NCBI RefSeq assembly: GCF_000003815.2
Contig: NC_049997.1
Span: forward strand, 15,006,213 to 15,070,212
Source: Branchiostoma floridae
Lineage: Eukaryota > Chordata > Leptocardii > Amphioxiformes > Branchiostomatidae
DNA length: 64,000 nt
Direction of reading: 5' to 3'
Both the position numbers and the translations under genes were made by a program. The notes under the pieces were generated by a model. The model was not told the origin of the DNA, ran no database searches, and saw nothing but the letters and a program-made list of their open reading frames with translations. The first letter of the stretch is position 1. Each line of letters begins with the position of its first letter. Positions 48,651 through 59,649 of this stretch are shown here, piece after piece.

Positions 48651-49547
48651 ATGTACCGGCTACCCTCTCATATCATCGTCTTAGCTGTCTTGGTAACGTC
48701 AGGACTATGTCTCGATGGTCTTTCTCACCTGGGCGATTTTACAGCAGAAGTTGTGTTGGACAGGTTCTCCAACCGTTTCGCCAACATAACACTGGTGGCA
48801 GCCGTGGGATCACTTCTGGGCACCATCACCCCTTTGGTCACAGAAAACCAACACGGGGTCCCGTTCACGTTCGAGCTACGCGTGGACTCGCCGTCCAAGG
48901 TTACATCGTTAAAGCGTGTGTCTCTACCGAGCAACATCCATGGTCACAGCCGGCCGGCTGTGTCTGTCTCCCTTGTCGCGACCAGACATGGAAATCTGTA
49001 AGGTGGTACCGTTTGTCAAGGAACCAATCGGAAGGTTTCTTGTTCCGTCCGAACCCAAGCTTAGGGCTAGTGAAGGTCAGAAACAACGCAGCGACAACGG
49101 AACTGCCCGTTCGTTTGGGGGTGAGCTTTCAAGCTTTATGTTAAAAACTAACCTAATTAAAATCAGCAAGTGTGAACAAGAAGTTTTGATGTTATAAAAC
49201 AAACACATAGAAAGAGTCGCTTTTTACTCCTCTTTTGGCTTGGACTTTTGTCGTAGGATTTATAGTTGATTAGGCTACCGAATTGATGTTTGCCTGTTTG
49301 ATTGGTAATGTTATCAACACATTTACAGCTCTTATCTGTGTATTATGGCCTTTGTCCAGAGTACATGAACCCCGGCCAGTGGTTGGATGGTGTCCAAAGT
49401 CCGCTAGAGGGCGCAGCTATCGCTGTCGACATCTTCTTGCTGATGGTGCTCATCGCCGGTTGTGTGGCTTCAGTCAGTGTCCGGTATGTACGGCGCGGCT
49501 GTGTTCGTCAGGACGTGCCGATCGAAGCTATGACAGCTAGTGTGTGA
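48651..49547 (+). pseudogene. Truncated tandem copy of the fusogen-like gene, apparently decayed
   Basis: The first part carries a signal-peptide-like start (MYRLPSHIIVLAVLVTSGLC) joined to DFTAEVVLDRFSNRFANITL, which matches the membrane-proximal ectodomain of the gene at 44891 (DFTAEVRVDKHSNRFANITL). A later part matches its LCLSPLSKPN...KTVPFI region, and a separate exon at about 49362-49547 matches the transmembrane exon (YMNPGQWLDGV, then a hydrophobic helix and a tail [18 protein letters not shown]). The Cys-rich N-terminal three quarters are absent. The ectodomain part looks broken in about one place, while splice signals flanking the transmembrane exon keep the same phase as the parent. 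Either a recent pseudogene or, if the break is an assembly or allelic artefact, a mini-protein. Confidence 0.62.
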
Positions 49548-49570
49548 GACAGTCAGCATGGACGATTGAA

Positions 49571-49903
49571 ACATTCATTCATTCATTTATTCATTCGTTT
49601 ATTCACTCACTCATTCATTCATTCATTCATAGATGTTCAATCAATCCGTCCGTCCATCCATCCATCAATCCATCCATCCATCCATCCATCCATCCATCCA
49701 TCCATCCATCCATCCATCCATCCATCCATCCATCCATCCATCCATCCATCCATCCACCCATCCATCCATCCATCCATCCATCCATTCATTCATTCATCCA
49801 CACATCCATCTATCCATCCGTCTACTCATTGATAATGTATTTATTTATCTATGCACTTATTAATCTACTCATCCATTCATTCATTCTTTCAATCATCCAC
49901 TTC
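49571..49903. repeat. CATC/CATT tetranucleotide satellite
   Basis: More than 30 CCAT units in the core (about 49652-49790), flanked by CATT units. Open frames across it consist of Ile-His-Pro-Ser repeats and are not genes. It directly follows the truncated fusogen-like copy. Confidence 0.97.
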
Positions 49904-50939
49904 CTCGCTTAGGTACATTTATAAGCTTGAATGAATAGCCTACAATGTTTTTTTATCATTCTTTTTATAGGTTTTCCAATCACATGGTACACAAATAGAA
50001 ACAATAATAATGAAATGGCACGTGGAACACAATAAATATAAACAAAACCAGAGAACAATGAGGATAACACATAGCGGTTTTCACCTTTGGATACAATGCC
50101 TACAATGTTTGTAAATGTGAAATAAATACTTGTTGCAAATATCAACTTTCGGTTTATTCCTTCGATCTCCTGTTCACTTGAAGAGACCTAAAGAATACAT
50201 GTATAAAAGCGTGTCTTTGCTCGTGCTTATAAAGGTTTTATGTGTTGCACCTTCTATATTATCTTGGAGATTTGCATATTTTAGGGTGACAGTCAGGTTT
50301 ATTGCTTGTCCTCTTCAGTCGCTAGGTGACTTTGACTTTATTCAGATCCACTTTTAGCTATTACAGCTGTGTACCGCAGCGAGTTTTGCTTAATCGAAAT
50401 GGCTGAAAGTTTAATTCACTTATACATGGTTAAGACAATTCAAGACCCTACCAGACTAGGAGAAGAGTTTACAATCTGGCTTACATTTGTCGGAACCATT
50501 AGTGGAAGATTTACCCCGTACCCACATGTGTCCGGCACCTAACACGCCGCGGTACAAGGACGCCACTACTATTCAGCGGAATAAAGTAGAACTGCAGATA
50601 AACAAAGTAGCAGGAGTCAGCTGTAAAAGTTAGGCACATTTACTACATCGCCTGCTGGGCAAACTTCAAAACCTTATTCATACGATCTAAAAGCCGACTT
50701 ATCATATCACCCAATGGCAAAAAAGAAATGCCGAAAGAAAGTCGTCAAAAACAAACCGGTAGGGTACCTACTAGTATTCCTTGGTGCCCAACTTTCGTTA
50801 CTCCGCGGATCAAAGCTCGCTGCTGCATACCCGCAGAGCTCATCTCCGCAGAGGACTGCACATAGCCTCTTCTCACCGCTACAACTCTGCAACAACTGTT
50901 GAACTTTTAGACCCCTTTTAGCGTTTTTTAGCCTCAAAA
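49904..50939. other. Gap; right end is the headcase-like 5' region
   Basis: AT-rich DNA without coding signal. From about 50780 the sequence contains more G+C and precedes the headcase-like ATG directly, so it probably contains its promoter and 5'UTR, but no TATA box or other clear motif stands out. Confidence 0.45.
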
Positions 50940-53900
50940 ATGGCCCCCAAGAAGAGCGCAGTCGCCAAGAGAGCTCGACAGAAGAGTGAAAGTAAAACTA
51001 CCGATAAGGAGGACAGAAGTCGGCGGGAGAACTCGGGTACAGCCGGCGGGGCGCTGGTGTGCTGTACGCCGCGCGGGTGTGGGGAGGGCGGCACGGTAAC
51101 GCTAGACCAGAACAGTGCAGTGAGGATGGTGTGTACCAACACCAAATGTGACCAGGTTTGTGGTTCTCAAGTTGTGCATTACAGTTTATAAGCAGTAAAC
51201 TGTAGCGACTGTTGAAGAGCTTCGTTTGCTCTGAAAATATAAACCAAGGAGCTTTTATATCTGATAAAAGCTCCTTGTATAAACAAGGAGTTCTTCTTTG
51301 ATATAAATAAAGCTAACGTTACATGCAAAGCCACAATAAAGCTTCCGAAAATTGTTAAGTCAAAAATGAAGTATAACGTTAATGTCTGACAAGAAATTCT
51401 TCTTAGGATGGATGTTTTTCTTTTAATTAATTCAAACCAGAACTATGCATGCAACCAAGGATGCAACAATTTTTGGGGTTTGATGAAAAGGCTGGCTGTC
51501 TCCCAGGCCTGTCCAGCTGGCATGGCTATCACGTCAGTTCTCCAATCAGTATGCAAATTGGAAATATGCATCTCCGCGGTGTCGGCCATGACTGCTATTA
51601 TTTATTCCCTTTTTGTTACTTAAATTTTTCGCTCATAAACTTTGAATTGAAGTTACATTTTTGGAGTGTAGGATGGATGGAAAATTGTGCAAACTCATTT
51701 TTGTGCACTTTAGACTCGTTTAAAATATGTAACGTTAACGTTAACAACATTAATGCAGCAAGTTTTGACTTTCCTTGAATAGTAAATTTGAACAGTTTGG
51801 CATATCAAAAGATATAAAATTTCTTAATACACAACCAGAGAACATTTTATGTATGCCAAGGTTTCAATGGGTCTTCTCCTACCTTCCTCATGGATCCATT
51901 AAAGTCAAAGGCTTCTTGAATAATGTTAAAACATCATTTTCTCCTACTCCTAGGGTAATCTAATGCACAAGGCTTGCTTTGAGGCTTACGAGGAGTATTT
52001 GCTGAAGATGCTGGTGAAAAGCGGCCGGTCGAACCGTATGCGCTGTACGGATGCACAGATGCGCCAAGGGCTGTGGACAAAAATCTGGCATATCACCAGC
52101 AAGGTAAGCAGTGTTGTCAATATTGTAGTAACTTCGAACAACCGTGTCAAGGTGGGGGAGGGGGTACTGTTAGACCCTATTCATACTAAAGTCAAACCTG
52201 TCTATAGCCGGCCACTATAGACAGGTGGTCACTTTAGAGAAAATGTTGATCAATTGACCATGAGCAAGCTAGTAGCCTACAAATGATTTGAGTTCCCACT
52301 AATCTTTCTCATTAAGTAACATTGTTTAGATCGGTAAATTCACTGACAAAGACTTGCACTTTAATGCTCAAGGCATGCATGTCTTCTGCTACCGCCAAAA
52401 TGACCCTGTCAGGAACTCCGAATCCTCGCAAACTACAATTTCAAACTCGGTGCAGGATGACATAAAGCTGCAGTATGGTTGCAATAGGCAGTGTTTCTGT
52501 ATCAATTGGACCGTAAATTGTGTGGCCGTGGCCACATTTGACAAGTGGCCCCTAAGCCTATTTCTTAATCATTACGAATCCAAGGGACCGACAAAAAGTG
52601 GCCACTATGGCCAGGTGGCTGCTATGCAAAGGTGGCCGCTAATACAGGTTTGACTGTATTACTAAGCTTACTAAATCGGATTTCGAGCCAAAACCACCAA
52701 AGCAGTACTGTAATTCCTGATTTTTTCACTGTAATGTGGTTCTCACGGTTCTGTAGTAATTCACGGTTTTCACAGTGACGACTGTAACGTGAACTTATCA
52801 TTACCGATAAAAAATAATTCATAGACTTTTTTCATGCGCACTTGCCTCGACAGTGAACATTTAGTTCCGAGAACAAGTTCAATTTTCCCAGACCGTGAAA
52901 ATTTGGTACCGTGAAGATAAAGTGAATTACAGTATTCATGTGGCCTAGTATGAACAGTCAAAGTCACATCGAAGCTGGCTTAATCGCGAACCACCTCTGG
53001 GAGGTGGTTTCTATGTGGCTCGGGTGACTCGGGGCAGTGACAGTTGAAGCTCAAGCAAGGGAATGTACAAAACATGTGTAATGTTACACATCCAGATTGC
53101 CGCGCACCAAGAAAAAATGTGGAACCCATTCAGTACAAAGTTTAAAAAACTTGAAGAACAGATACTAGGTATGTTAGGTGTCTGTTCAAAACTTTCTGCT
53201 TATGTATGCCAATTTGCTAAGAAAGCTTTTGCTGTCTTCGCGACTTGCCATTATTTTTATCTTGAATGTAAAAAAAATGGGCGCTTTTCACCATTTTCAG
53301 TTTAGTGTCTGTAACTGTGGCGGACATCTAAGAAAGGACATAGACTGGGAACCAGCAGAAGAGGAACCACAGGCTCCGGTACCCAAAGCAGGGAAAAAGA
53401 AGTCCACTGAAAAACCCAGTCTGGTGGGCTACTCCAACAGGAAAGGCACCAAGGGACAGACAAAGTCCAAACTTATACATCATGTGAACAACAACATCAA
53501 GAAAAGTGGTACGATTCACAGTGTGAAGAAAGAAGAGGAACAAGCACAGACTGGTAAGAATGGTACGGTAGTAACATTTACTTTCGTGGTGGTTCTGTAT
53601 CCGTTAGGAGGGAAAGGGAGGTTTTCGCAGTGTTTTGAATTAGGTGTAAAAACTACTTACTCTGTAATACAGCAGTAGTGATACACAGGCATTCTCATAG
53701 TGTCATAATTTGCACTGGAAAAATAAAACCACAGCGAACATTTCAATATTTACAGTACGATATATAAACATATATACATGTATTGATTATTTATGGCAAT
53801 TTTTTTTAAGAACAAGGGACAGCAATTTTTGATCTGACATATAACTTATGATCTAAGTGATGAAAAAATTTCCCCTTATTTCTGTTGCAATAGAAAATGG

Positions 53901-54578
53901 TGAGGAATGCATATCTGTATGATTTAAAAAAAAAGATGTTAAAAAAGTTTTTCAGGGCGTTATCATATTTAGAAACATAATATATTAATTTTCATAGCAG
54001 TTAACTATTCTTTTTTGTAAATCCTTGCAGACCAATCGTATCCTCCAGCACAGTCATGTGACCTGTCACCAGAGTGCGAGATTGGTGATGATGATGATGC
54101 AGAGCCTTCAGCCCTTTTGGGTTACCTTGGCTGTTCCAACATACCTTACACCCTCCCTGTGGATGAGCATCCAGACTTCGGTTATGAAACTTACGATATG
54201 CATGCTGTTAGCTCTTCCAATAGCTATTCATCCCTCCCCACCTCTACTGAGGATAATGAAATCCACTGTTCCAACAGCCACCCTACCTCCCCAAACAGTG
54301 AGCTACCCAACTCCTTAGTGGAGTGCTTTGCTGTTTGGTGGGTGAATGAAGGATGGAGGGAGTGTGCATTTTATATGGAACAGCAGGGTCTTAACATGAA
54401 ACACCTGATCTCAGCACATGAACTTGAGATGACCTTGGAGCTGACCTCTGACCCTGCCATCCCTGTTGCTAAGCAACTAGAACCATGGTTACAGGATGAA
54501 GGTTGGCAGGGATTTGTGCAGCACTATGCAGAGAGGTCAGAGGTCACTGAACTTGTAGGGTCAGAGTTCAGCTGGTAG
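50940..54578 (+). CDS. Headcase-like protein (HECA N-terminal zinc domain, unusual short C-terminus; about 388 aa)
   Basis: Four exons: 50940-51155, 51954-52103, 53301-53553 and 54031-54578, with all phases agreeing (1167 nt). The first three encode a Cys/His module: CCTPRGC, VRMVCTNTKC, then LMHKACFEAYE, QGLWTKIW and VCNCGGHLRKDIDW. The order and spacing match the headcase domain of Drosophila headcase and human HECA (VVCNNEHC, MHLQCFYEWE, QNMWTKKGYD, SCRCGQGHLKKDTDW). Headcase proteins restrain proliferation and growth signalling in the cytoplasm. Human HECA is about 540 residues and has a second conserved cysteine-rich half; here the remainder is a basic Lys-rich linker, an acidic Ser-rich segment and a C-terminal part with a Trp-rich near-repeat (WWVNEGWRECAFYMEQQG and WLQDEGWQGFVQHYAE). 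Intron 2 carries a MITE. The start is the first ATG after a stop in frame and begins MAPKKSAVAKRARQK. Confidence 0.72.
52189..52656. mobile_element. Tc1/mariner-type (pogo/Tigger-like) MITE, second copy
   Basis: Flanked by TA at 52187-52188 and 52657-52658. Its ends AAGTCAAACCTGTCTATAG and AATACAGGTTTGACTG match the element at 3897-4372 over essentially the whole length, in the same orientation. The right terminus is intact; the left has one changed base. It lies in intron 2 of the headcase-like gene, and the roughly 100-codon frame within it is repeat. Confidence 0.82.
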
Positions 54579-54898
54579 AACCAGTTTATCACAGTATTTA
54601 TTATTGATACTAGTGTAGGCAAGTGTAGTTATAGATGTGCTATCTTCATTGCATGATTTTAGTCTTTATTTTTTCCAGTATTTGGTATTTTTAAACTAAC
54701 ATTACTTGTTTATATCTGACCTCAGTTCCCTAAGTTTATAACTTGAAGTTTTCTTTTTAGCCTGTCTAGTACAGACTGTTGTAGCTGACTTGGAATGTCA
54801 ATTTTCTTACTTCCTGTATTGTTTGTATCTGTAGAAATGACACTCACAATGAAGACATCAGGGACCAATCAGAACTGGAAATAATGGCCATATACTCA

Positions 54899-54993
54899 GG
54901 AGTATGGAAGTTATACACAGTAGTATGGAAGTTATACACAGTAGTATGGAAGTTATACACAGTAGTATGGAAGTTATACACAGTAGTATGGAA
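54899..54993. repeat. 21-bp tandem repeat, about 4.5 units
   Basis: Units of AGTAGTATGGAAGTTATACAC are nearly identical. It lies downstream of the headcase-like stop, probably in or just past its 3'UTR. The spacing is uninterrupted, so it is a minisatellite and not a CRISPR array. Confidence 0.93.
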
Positions 54994-55090
54994 TGTAACT
55001 TGAATGTAACTTGTAATGGTATACAATGTAGTTAGATTCTGATTATATTTCAGCCATACATAGTATGGTGAAATATATTGTATTCGTAAT

Positions 55091-55124
55091 GTTTCTTTCT
55101 TCTTTCTTTCTTTCTTTCTTTCTC
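55091..55124. repeat. TTTC microsatellite
   Basis: About eight TTTC units, slightly interrupted, between the 21-bp array and the 163-bp array. Confidence 0.9.
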
Positions 55125-55199
55125 CTGTCAAATCTTCAAAGTGATTCATCTCCGCCGTTCCTGGACCGAATGACCTGAAATTTGGCACAGGGGTAGAAT

Positions 55200-55850
55200 G
55201 GGCCAATACCTTGATGCTTTTTTCTCAGTTTTTCATATCTGCCTCTAAAATCATTTTATTGAGATTGTTTTGGTCAATTTTAGACCAAAACTGTATATTT
55301 TGGCCTCTGTACCCTGGTATTACAATCAAATGAGCTGAAATTTGACAGAGATGTGCCTTAATAATGCCCCCATATAAATTCGATAACACTTTTGGTGTAC
55401 AGTACAACAAAATGCTTATTTTTGCGATTTTTTTACCAATTTTTGACCAAAAAAGGACACTTTTGGCCCCTGTACCCTGGTATTACAACCAAATGAGCTG
55501 AAATTTGACAGAGATGTGCCTTGATAATCTCTTCATATAAATTCAATAACACTTTTGGTGTACAGTACAACAAAATGCTTATTTTTGCGATTTTTTTTAC
55601 CAATTTTTGACCAAAAAAGGACACTTTTGGCTCCTGTACCTTGGTATTGTAACCGAATGAGCTGAAATTTGACACAGATGTGCCTTGATAATCCCTTCAT
55701 ATAAATTCAATAACACTTTTGGTGTACAGTGCAACAAAATGCTTAATTTTGCGATTTTTGGCCAATTTTTGACCAAAAAAGGACACTTTTGGCTCCTGTA
55801 CCCTGGTATTACAATTAAATGACCTGAAATTTGGTATAGATAGGCATTAG
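55200..55850. repeat. Tandem repeat, period about 163 bp, four units
   Basis: The phrase TGTACCCTGGTATTACAA begins at 55308, 55471, 55635 and 55797, giving spacings of 163, 164 and 162 bases. Units also share GAGCTGAAATTTGACAGAG, AACACTTTTGGTGTACAGT and TTTTTGACCAAAAAAGGACA. Antisense frames across it are repeats. Confidence 0.88.
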
Positions 55851-57155
55851 ATACTTGGTAACAAGATTCAAGTAAAATTTTTGACATAAACAACTTTAAA
55901 ATGATTAATTTTGGCACTTTTCTGAGGGGAAATTTGTTTTCTTTTGGCCTCCTGACGTGACCTTCCGTGACCCCGCACAGAGCCACACCTGTGCGCGTCA
56001 GCCGGAGAGTTAATTGAATCAAAGACCTAGCCAATCAGCGAAGAGGAGGCCAAAGGCTAATTAATATTCATAAGCGGGGCCTCATGATCCCGTATATAGC
56101 AGTGTTCCCGCCAGTGGGAGCGAAGCCCGCCTAAGGCTCTCGCATTTTAGACTATTCAGAAGGCTTTATATTGTATCAGTTCTTAGGGGCATATCTATGA
56201 TAATCGCAGCAGTCACTTAACTTCTCTTCAGGAGTTTAGCGTAACACTTTTTCAGGTCAAACCGTCAAAGGCAACTAAAAACAAACTTTAACGTTACTGA
56301 GTTCAACAGTACTTATAACTTGTTATCCGAAGTTGAAACGCTAGCGATGGTATTTTCGCTGCGCTGTTAGCTCCGTGCGACTGTTGTTGACGGTCTTATA
56401 ACGGTATATTTTGCACCCCTGTACCCTGGTATGAGTAACATTTGGTATAGATAGGCATAAGCTAGTTGGTAAAATGATCCAAGTAAAATTTTTGGCATAA
56501 AGTACTGTAAAAGGCTTAATTACAGCACTTTTTTTAGGGGAAATTGGTTTTCTTTCGTTCTCCATGCCATGACCTTTCGGACGTTCACCCCACAGAGCCG
56601 ACATCTGCACCTGCGTCTAGCCGGCAGGAAGAGTTAATTCAATTAATGGTTCAGCCAATCAGCGAAGAGGAAAGCGAAGGCTAATTAATATTCATAAGCG
56701 GGACCACACAATATGTTAACTTGAAGACTCAGGCCGTACAGACTTCTCGCCAGGATTTTTTTTCAAAGCATCGGACAGGGGTCCGGGGGCCGCCGAATGT
56801 CCCTGGCGGGGTCCAGGGGCAGGGCCACTGTGGGGGGGGACCCAGGTGGGCGAAGCCCCCCCGGAAGCTCTTGCATTTTAGACTATTGAGAAGGCTTCTT
56901 TTATCAGTTTTTTTAGGGCCATATCTACGATAATCGTAGCAGTCACTTACTTCTCTTCAGCAGTTTGACTTTAGAAATTTCGGGTCAAAGCTTCAAAGAC
57001 AACTAAAACCTCATAAACAACAAACTTTACTTAGCTCAACAGTATACAAAAATATTGTACGGGTTGCCATCCTTAGTTGAAGCGCTTATTTATAGCGCTA
57101 GTATCTTCGCTGCGCCGTTAGCCGCAGTGCGACTTTTGTTGACGGTCTGATATCC
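55797..57155. repeat. Direct duplication, 0.6-0.74 kb units
   Basis: The left copy (about 55797-56400) and right copy (about 56418-57155) share, in order, TTTGGTATAGATAGGCAT, CCAATCAGCGAAGAGGA, GGCTAATTAATATTCATAAG, GCATTTTAGACTATT, GCAGTCACTTA and TTGTTGACGGTCT. The right copy has an extra GC-rich segment near 56750-56865. Each starts with one further unit of the 163-bp array, so the array and this longer repeat are connected. CCAAT and TAATTAATATTCAT are present in both copies. Possibly a larger satellite or transposon; no coding content. Confidence 0.75.
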
Positions 57156-58599
57156 CTACGTCGCCGCCTCGCTAATATTCCCACGGACATTTTTCAAGAA
57201 AAATACCCAGCAAAAACGCTGTTCTGCGTCAAATTCTATTCTATAAAACATGTGGGACTCAGTGTTACAGTCTAAATATTTTGTAGAAGCACCGCTGTAG
57301 GAAAGAAGGTCCAAGCAATGTAAAACATCACGTAGCATGAAGATCGCTGTCAACTGGCACACAGCACATGACTGTTTGAAACTCTAAGTCTAATCAACAG
57401 CCGTGTTTGATTGATAGCCGGCGGTCCTTTGATGAAGTCGGCGAAAGGTGCGTTAGTTAGAAAATCTGCGTTTAGTTTTGATACGTAATTATAAGTTAGA
57501 CAGTGGCGAGAATGATTATTTTCTCATCAATATTTCTCTTCAGAATTATTTGAACTTAATTGTACATCTAAACAATTGGCTTACCTGTGCAATGTTTATA
57601 TGATTAATGATCAGTGTACTGAAATCATGTGTAACGTATGGCTCCTAGTCAATAGATCAGCATTTTCTCTATAGTGACCACCTGTCTATAGTGGCCACAT
57701 TTCCTAGTGCTGTTGTTGTTTGACATAAACTTTGAACATTTAAATTGTAAGTAACTTTAAACTGCCAGAGTTTCAGCCCAATAAAACACTCTCAGCGCCA
57801 GGGTATGAACAGACTGACCAGACAGACGAAAATAAATCCTCGAACAAGGTTCAATCGTATCTTCCGGGTCTGGCAGGAAGTTGTTAAACTAAAATAAGAA
57901 TAGGCTCGATGGCTGATTGCATACAAAGTAAAACAGTTTAACAGTTTTACAGCTTGAAGAAAACAAACGCTCCTACAGTACCTGCACCTGCTTGATAATT
58001 ATTAAATCGTATGCCCTACTTGAATAAAAAAAGTTCACTGCAATAATAAATGTACCTACATCACAAGGAGCTTATACTTTTTTAAACTTACACCTAGTTA
58101 TCGTACTGAAAATTGTTAATGACATTACATGAAGTCATTCAACAATTTTCAGTCATGATGAAAATTTTCTGAATGGAAGGTGTGATTATTGTCATTTTCT
58201 GAAAAATAGAAGCAAGCTCTGCTTTTACCTGGAATCAATTCACAATACCAGTCCACTTTGGGGGATAATGTACTGTTAATATGATGTTCCATTTTTGCGC
58301 AGGGGTGATTTGGAACAGTCCAATGTTGCGTGGGAAGGGGTATGGCTGAAATATGCTGTATTTGCTCTAAGGAAATGTCGGCCTTTCTAGTATGGAAGTT
58401 GTTTTCATAGTCATTTTAACTTGATATATGAATAACAGTGTACAGTGGCTATCTAAGAAATTTGAACATAAAAACATTCAGACTTGTGCGAGGATCTTTT
58501 TAATTTTGTGTGTGTTTTTATTTAACTTTTTCCCCAAAAATGTACATTTTGTGCTCTTTTTTCAAAGTAGGAAAATCAGTGAAAAGTGAAGGAGACAAA
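57156..58599. other. Gap with one MITE fragment
   Basis: No gene is visible. At 57667-57712 the sequence AGTGACCACCTGTCTATAGTG is a minus-oriented fragment of the end of the Tc1/mariner-type MITE found at 3897 and 52189. The rest is AT-rich and unclassified. Confidence 0.5.
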
Positions 58600-59000
58600 G
58601 AGCATTTTTGTTTTGATTACACGAATGACATCCTCTGGGAACCCCAAAAACTGGTGGAAGTGTGTGATTATGAAATAAGTTTGCCAAAAGATAGTTGCCG
58701 TCTTTATGAAATCTAATTGGTATTATATATAAAGGAAGGTTGAACAAATGACTGAAAACACAGAGTATGGTATACAGAACAATAGATCCTTCATTTTTGT
58801 TCTTTCAAATCATTTTCTTTGACTTTCGAATTACATCTGGCATTCTACAATGTAAGTATTCATTATTCAATTTTTTTTTCAAGTTGGGCCATGTTGATTT
58901 AATCATTAGTATATGGATGACATCCACAAGCGCATCAATTTTCGGCCATTTAAAAAAAAAACAACCATACTTTGAATCCTACAAAGTAGCTGTAAAATGA
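58600..59000. repeat. Interspersed repeat, class unknown (also at 29700-30010)
   Basis: Shares GACATCCTCTGGGAACCCC, GGTTGAACAAATGA and ATCATTTTCTTTGACTTT with the first copy in the same order. The short frames here are not supported as genes. Confidence 0.45.
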
Positions 59001-59039
59001 GCACATATAAGAAATTTCGGACATGGATACTAATCATTT

Positions 59040-59180
59040 CATTTGGTTGGTTCCCTGGTTGGCTGGCCGGTTGGTTCGGTTGACCGATTGTTTGGTTGAG
59101 TGATTGGTTGCTTGGATGGTTCGCTGGCTGGCTGACAGGTTTTTTGGCTGGTTGGTTGTGTGGATGGCTGGTTGTCCATT
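59040..59180. repeat. GGTTGGCTGG-type simple repeat
   Basis: Imperfect tetranucleotide array of GGTT, GGCT and GATT units, giving a Gln-Pro-Thr-rich antisense frame without support as a gene. The remainder to 59649 holds no recognisable feature and is probably in part the NXPE 3'UTR. Confidence 0.88.
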
Positions 59181-59649
59181 ATCTTAGAAAACTGCGAAAA
59201 CGTATTTCTTAAGGTATTTAGGTTGGCTAAATTGGCATTTTGACTTTGCATTGTTTTCTCATTAATGAATGAATGAAGGAAGAAAGAATGGAGCGGTGAC
59301 GAATATTGAAAGATGGACATGAACGAATTCTAAATCTGATTTTTGGGTGCCATATTGATGTCGTCATCAGGTTTAATTGTTCCTAATATCATTTTTTTCT
59401 ATGACAAAATACAGCACGTTGGTACATACCACTGCAATGAAACTATGATTTTCATGTGCATAATGATGAAAGCTACAAACTCACTGTTGCGCAAATTGAT
59501 ATCCACTAACGATCTGTAGTTATTAAAAAATAATTTTTTTAATTAGATGAAAGAAAATATTTTCTAATTAATTATATAATTAGGACTTAAGATCTTTCTT
59601 TTTTTCGTTATGTCGGCAATAATAATAAATGTTCTTTTGAAGACTAGGT

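Noticed and set aside
49544-49912. 122-codon frame rich in His, Pro, Ser and Ile
   Set aside because: It is translation of the CATC/CATT satellite in three frames; no gene.
53178-53678. 166-codon frame beginning upstream of headcase-like exon 3 and running into its intron
   Set aside because: Only 53301-53553 has splice-consistent coding character; the rest is intron read-through.
54899-54993. Regular 21-bp repeats that could suggest a CRISPR-like array
   Set aside because: Units abut without spacers and the genome is a eukaryote's; it is a minisatellite.
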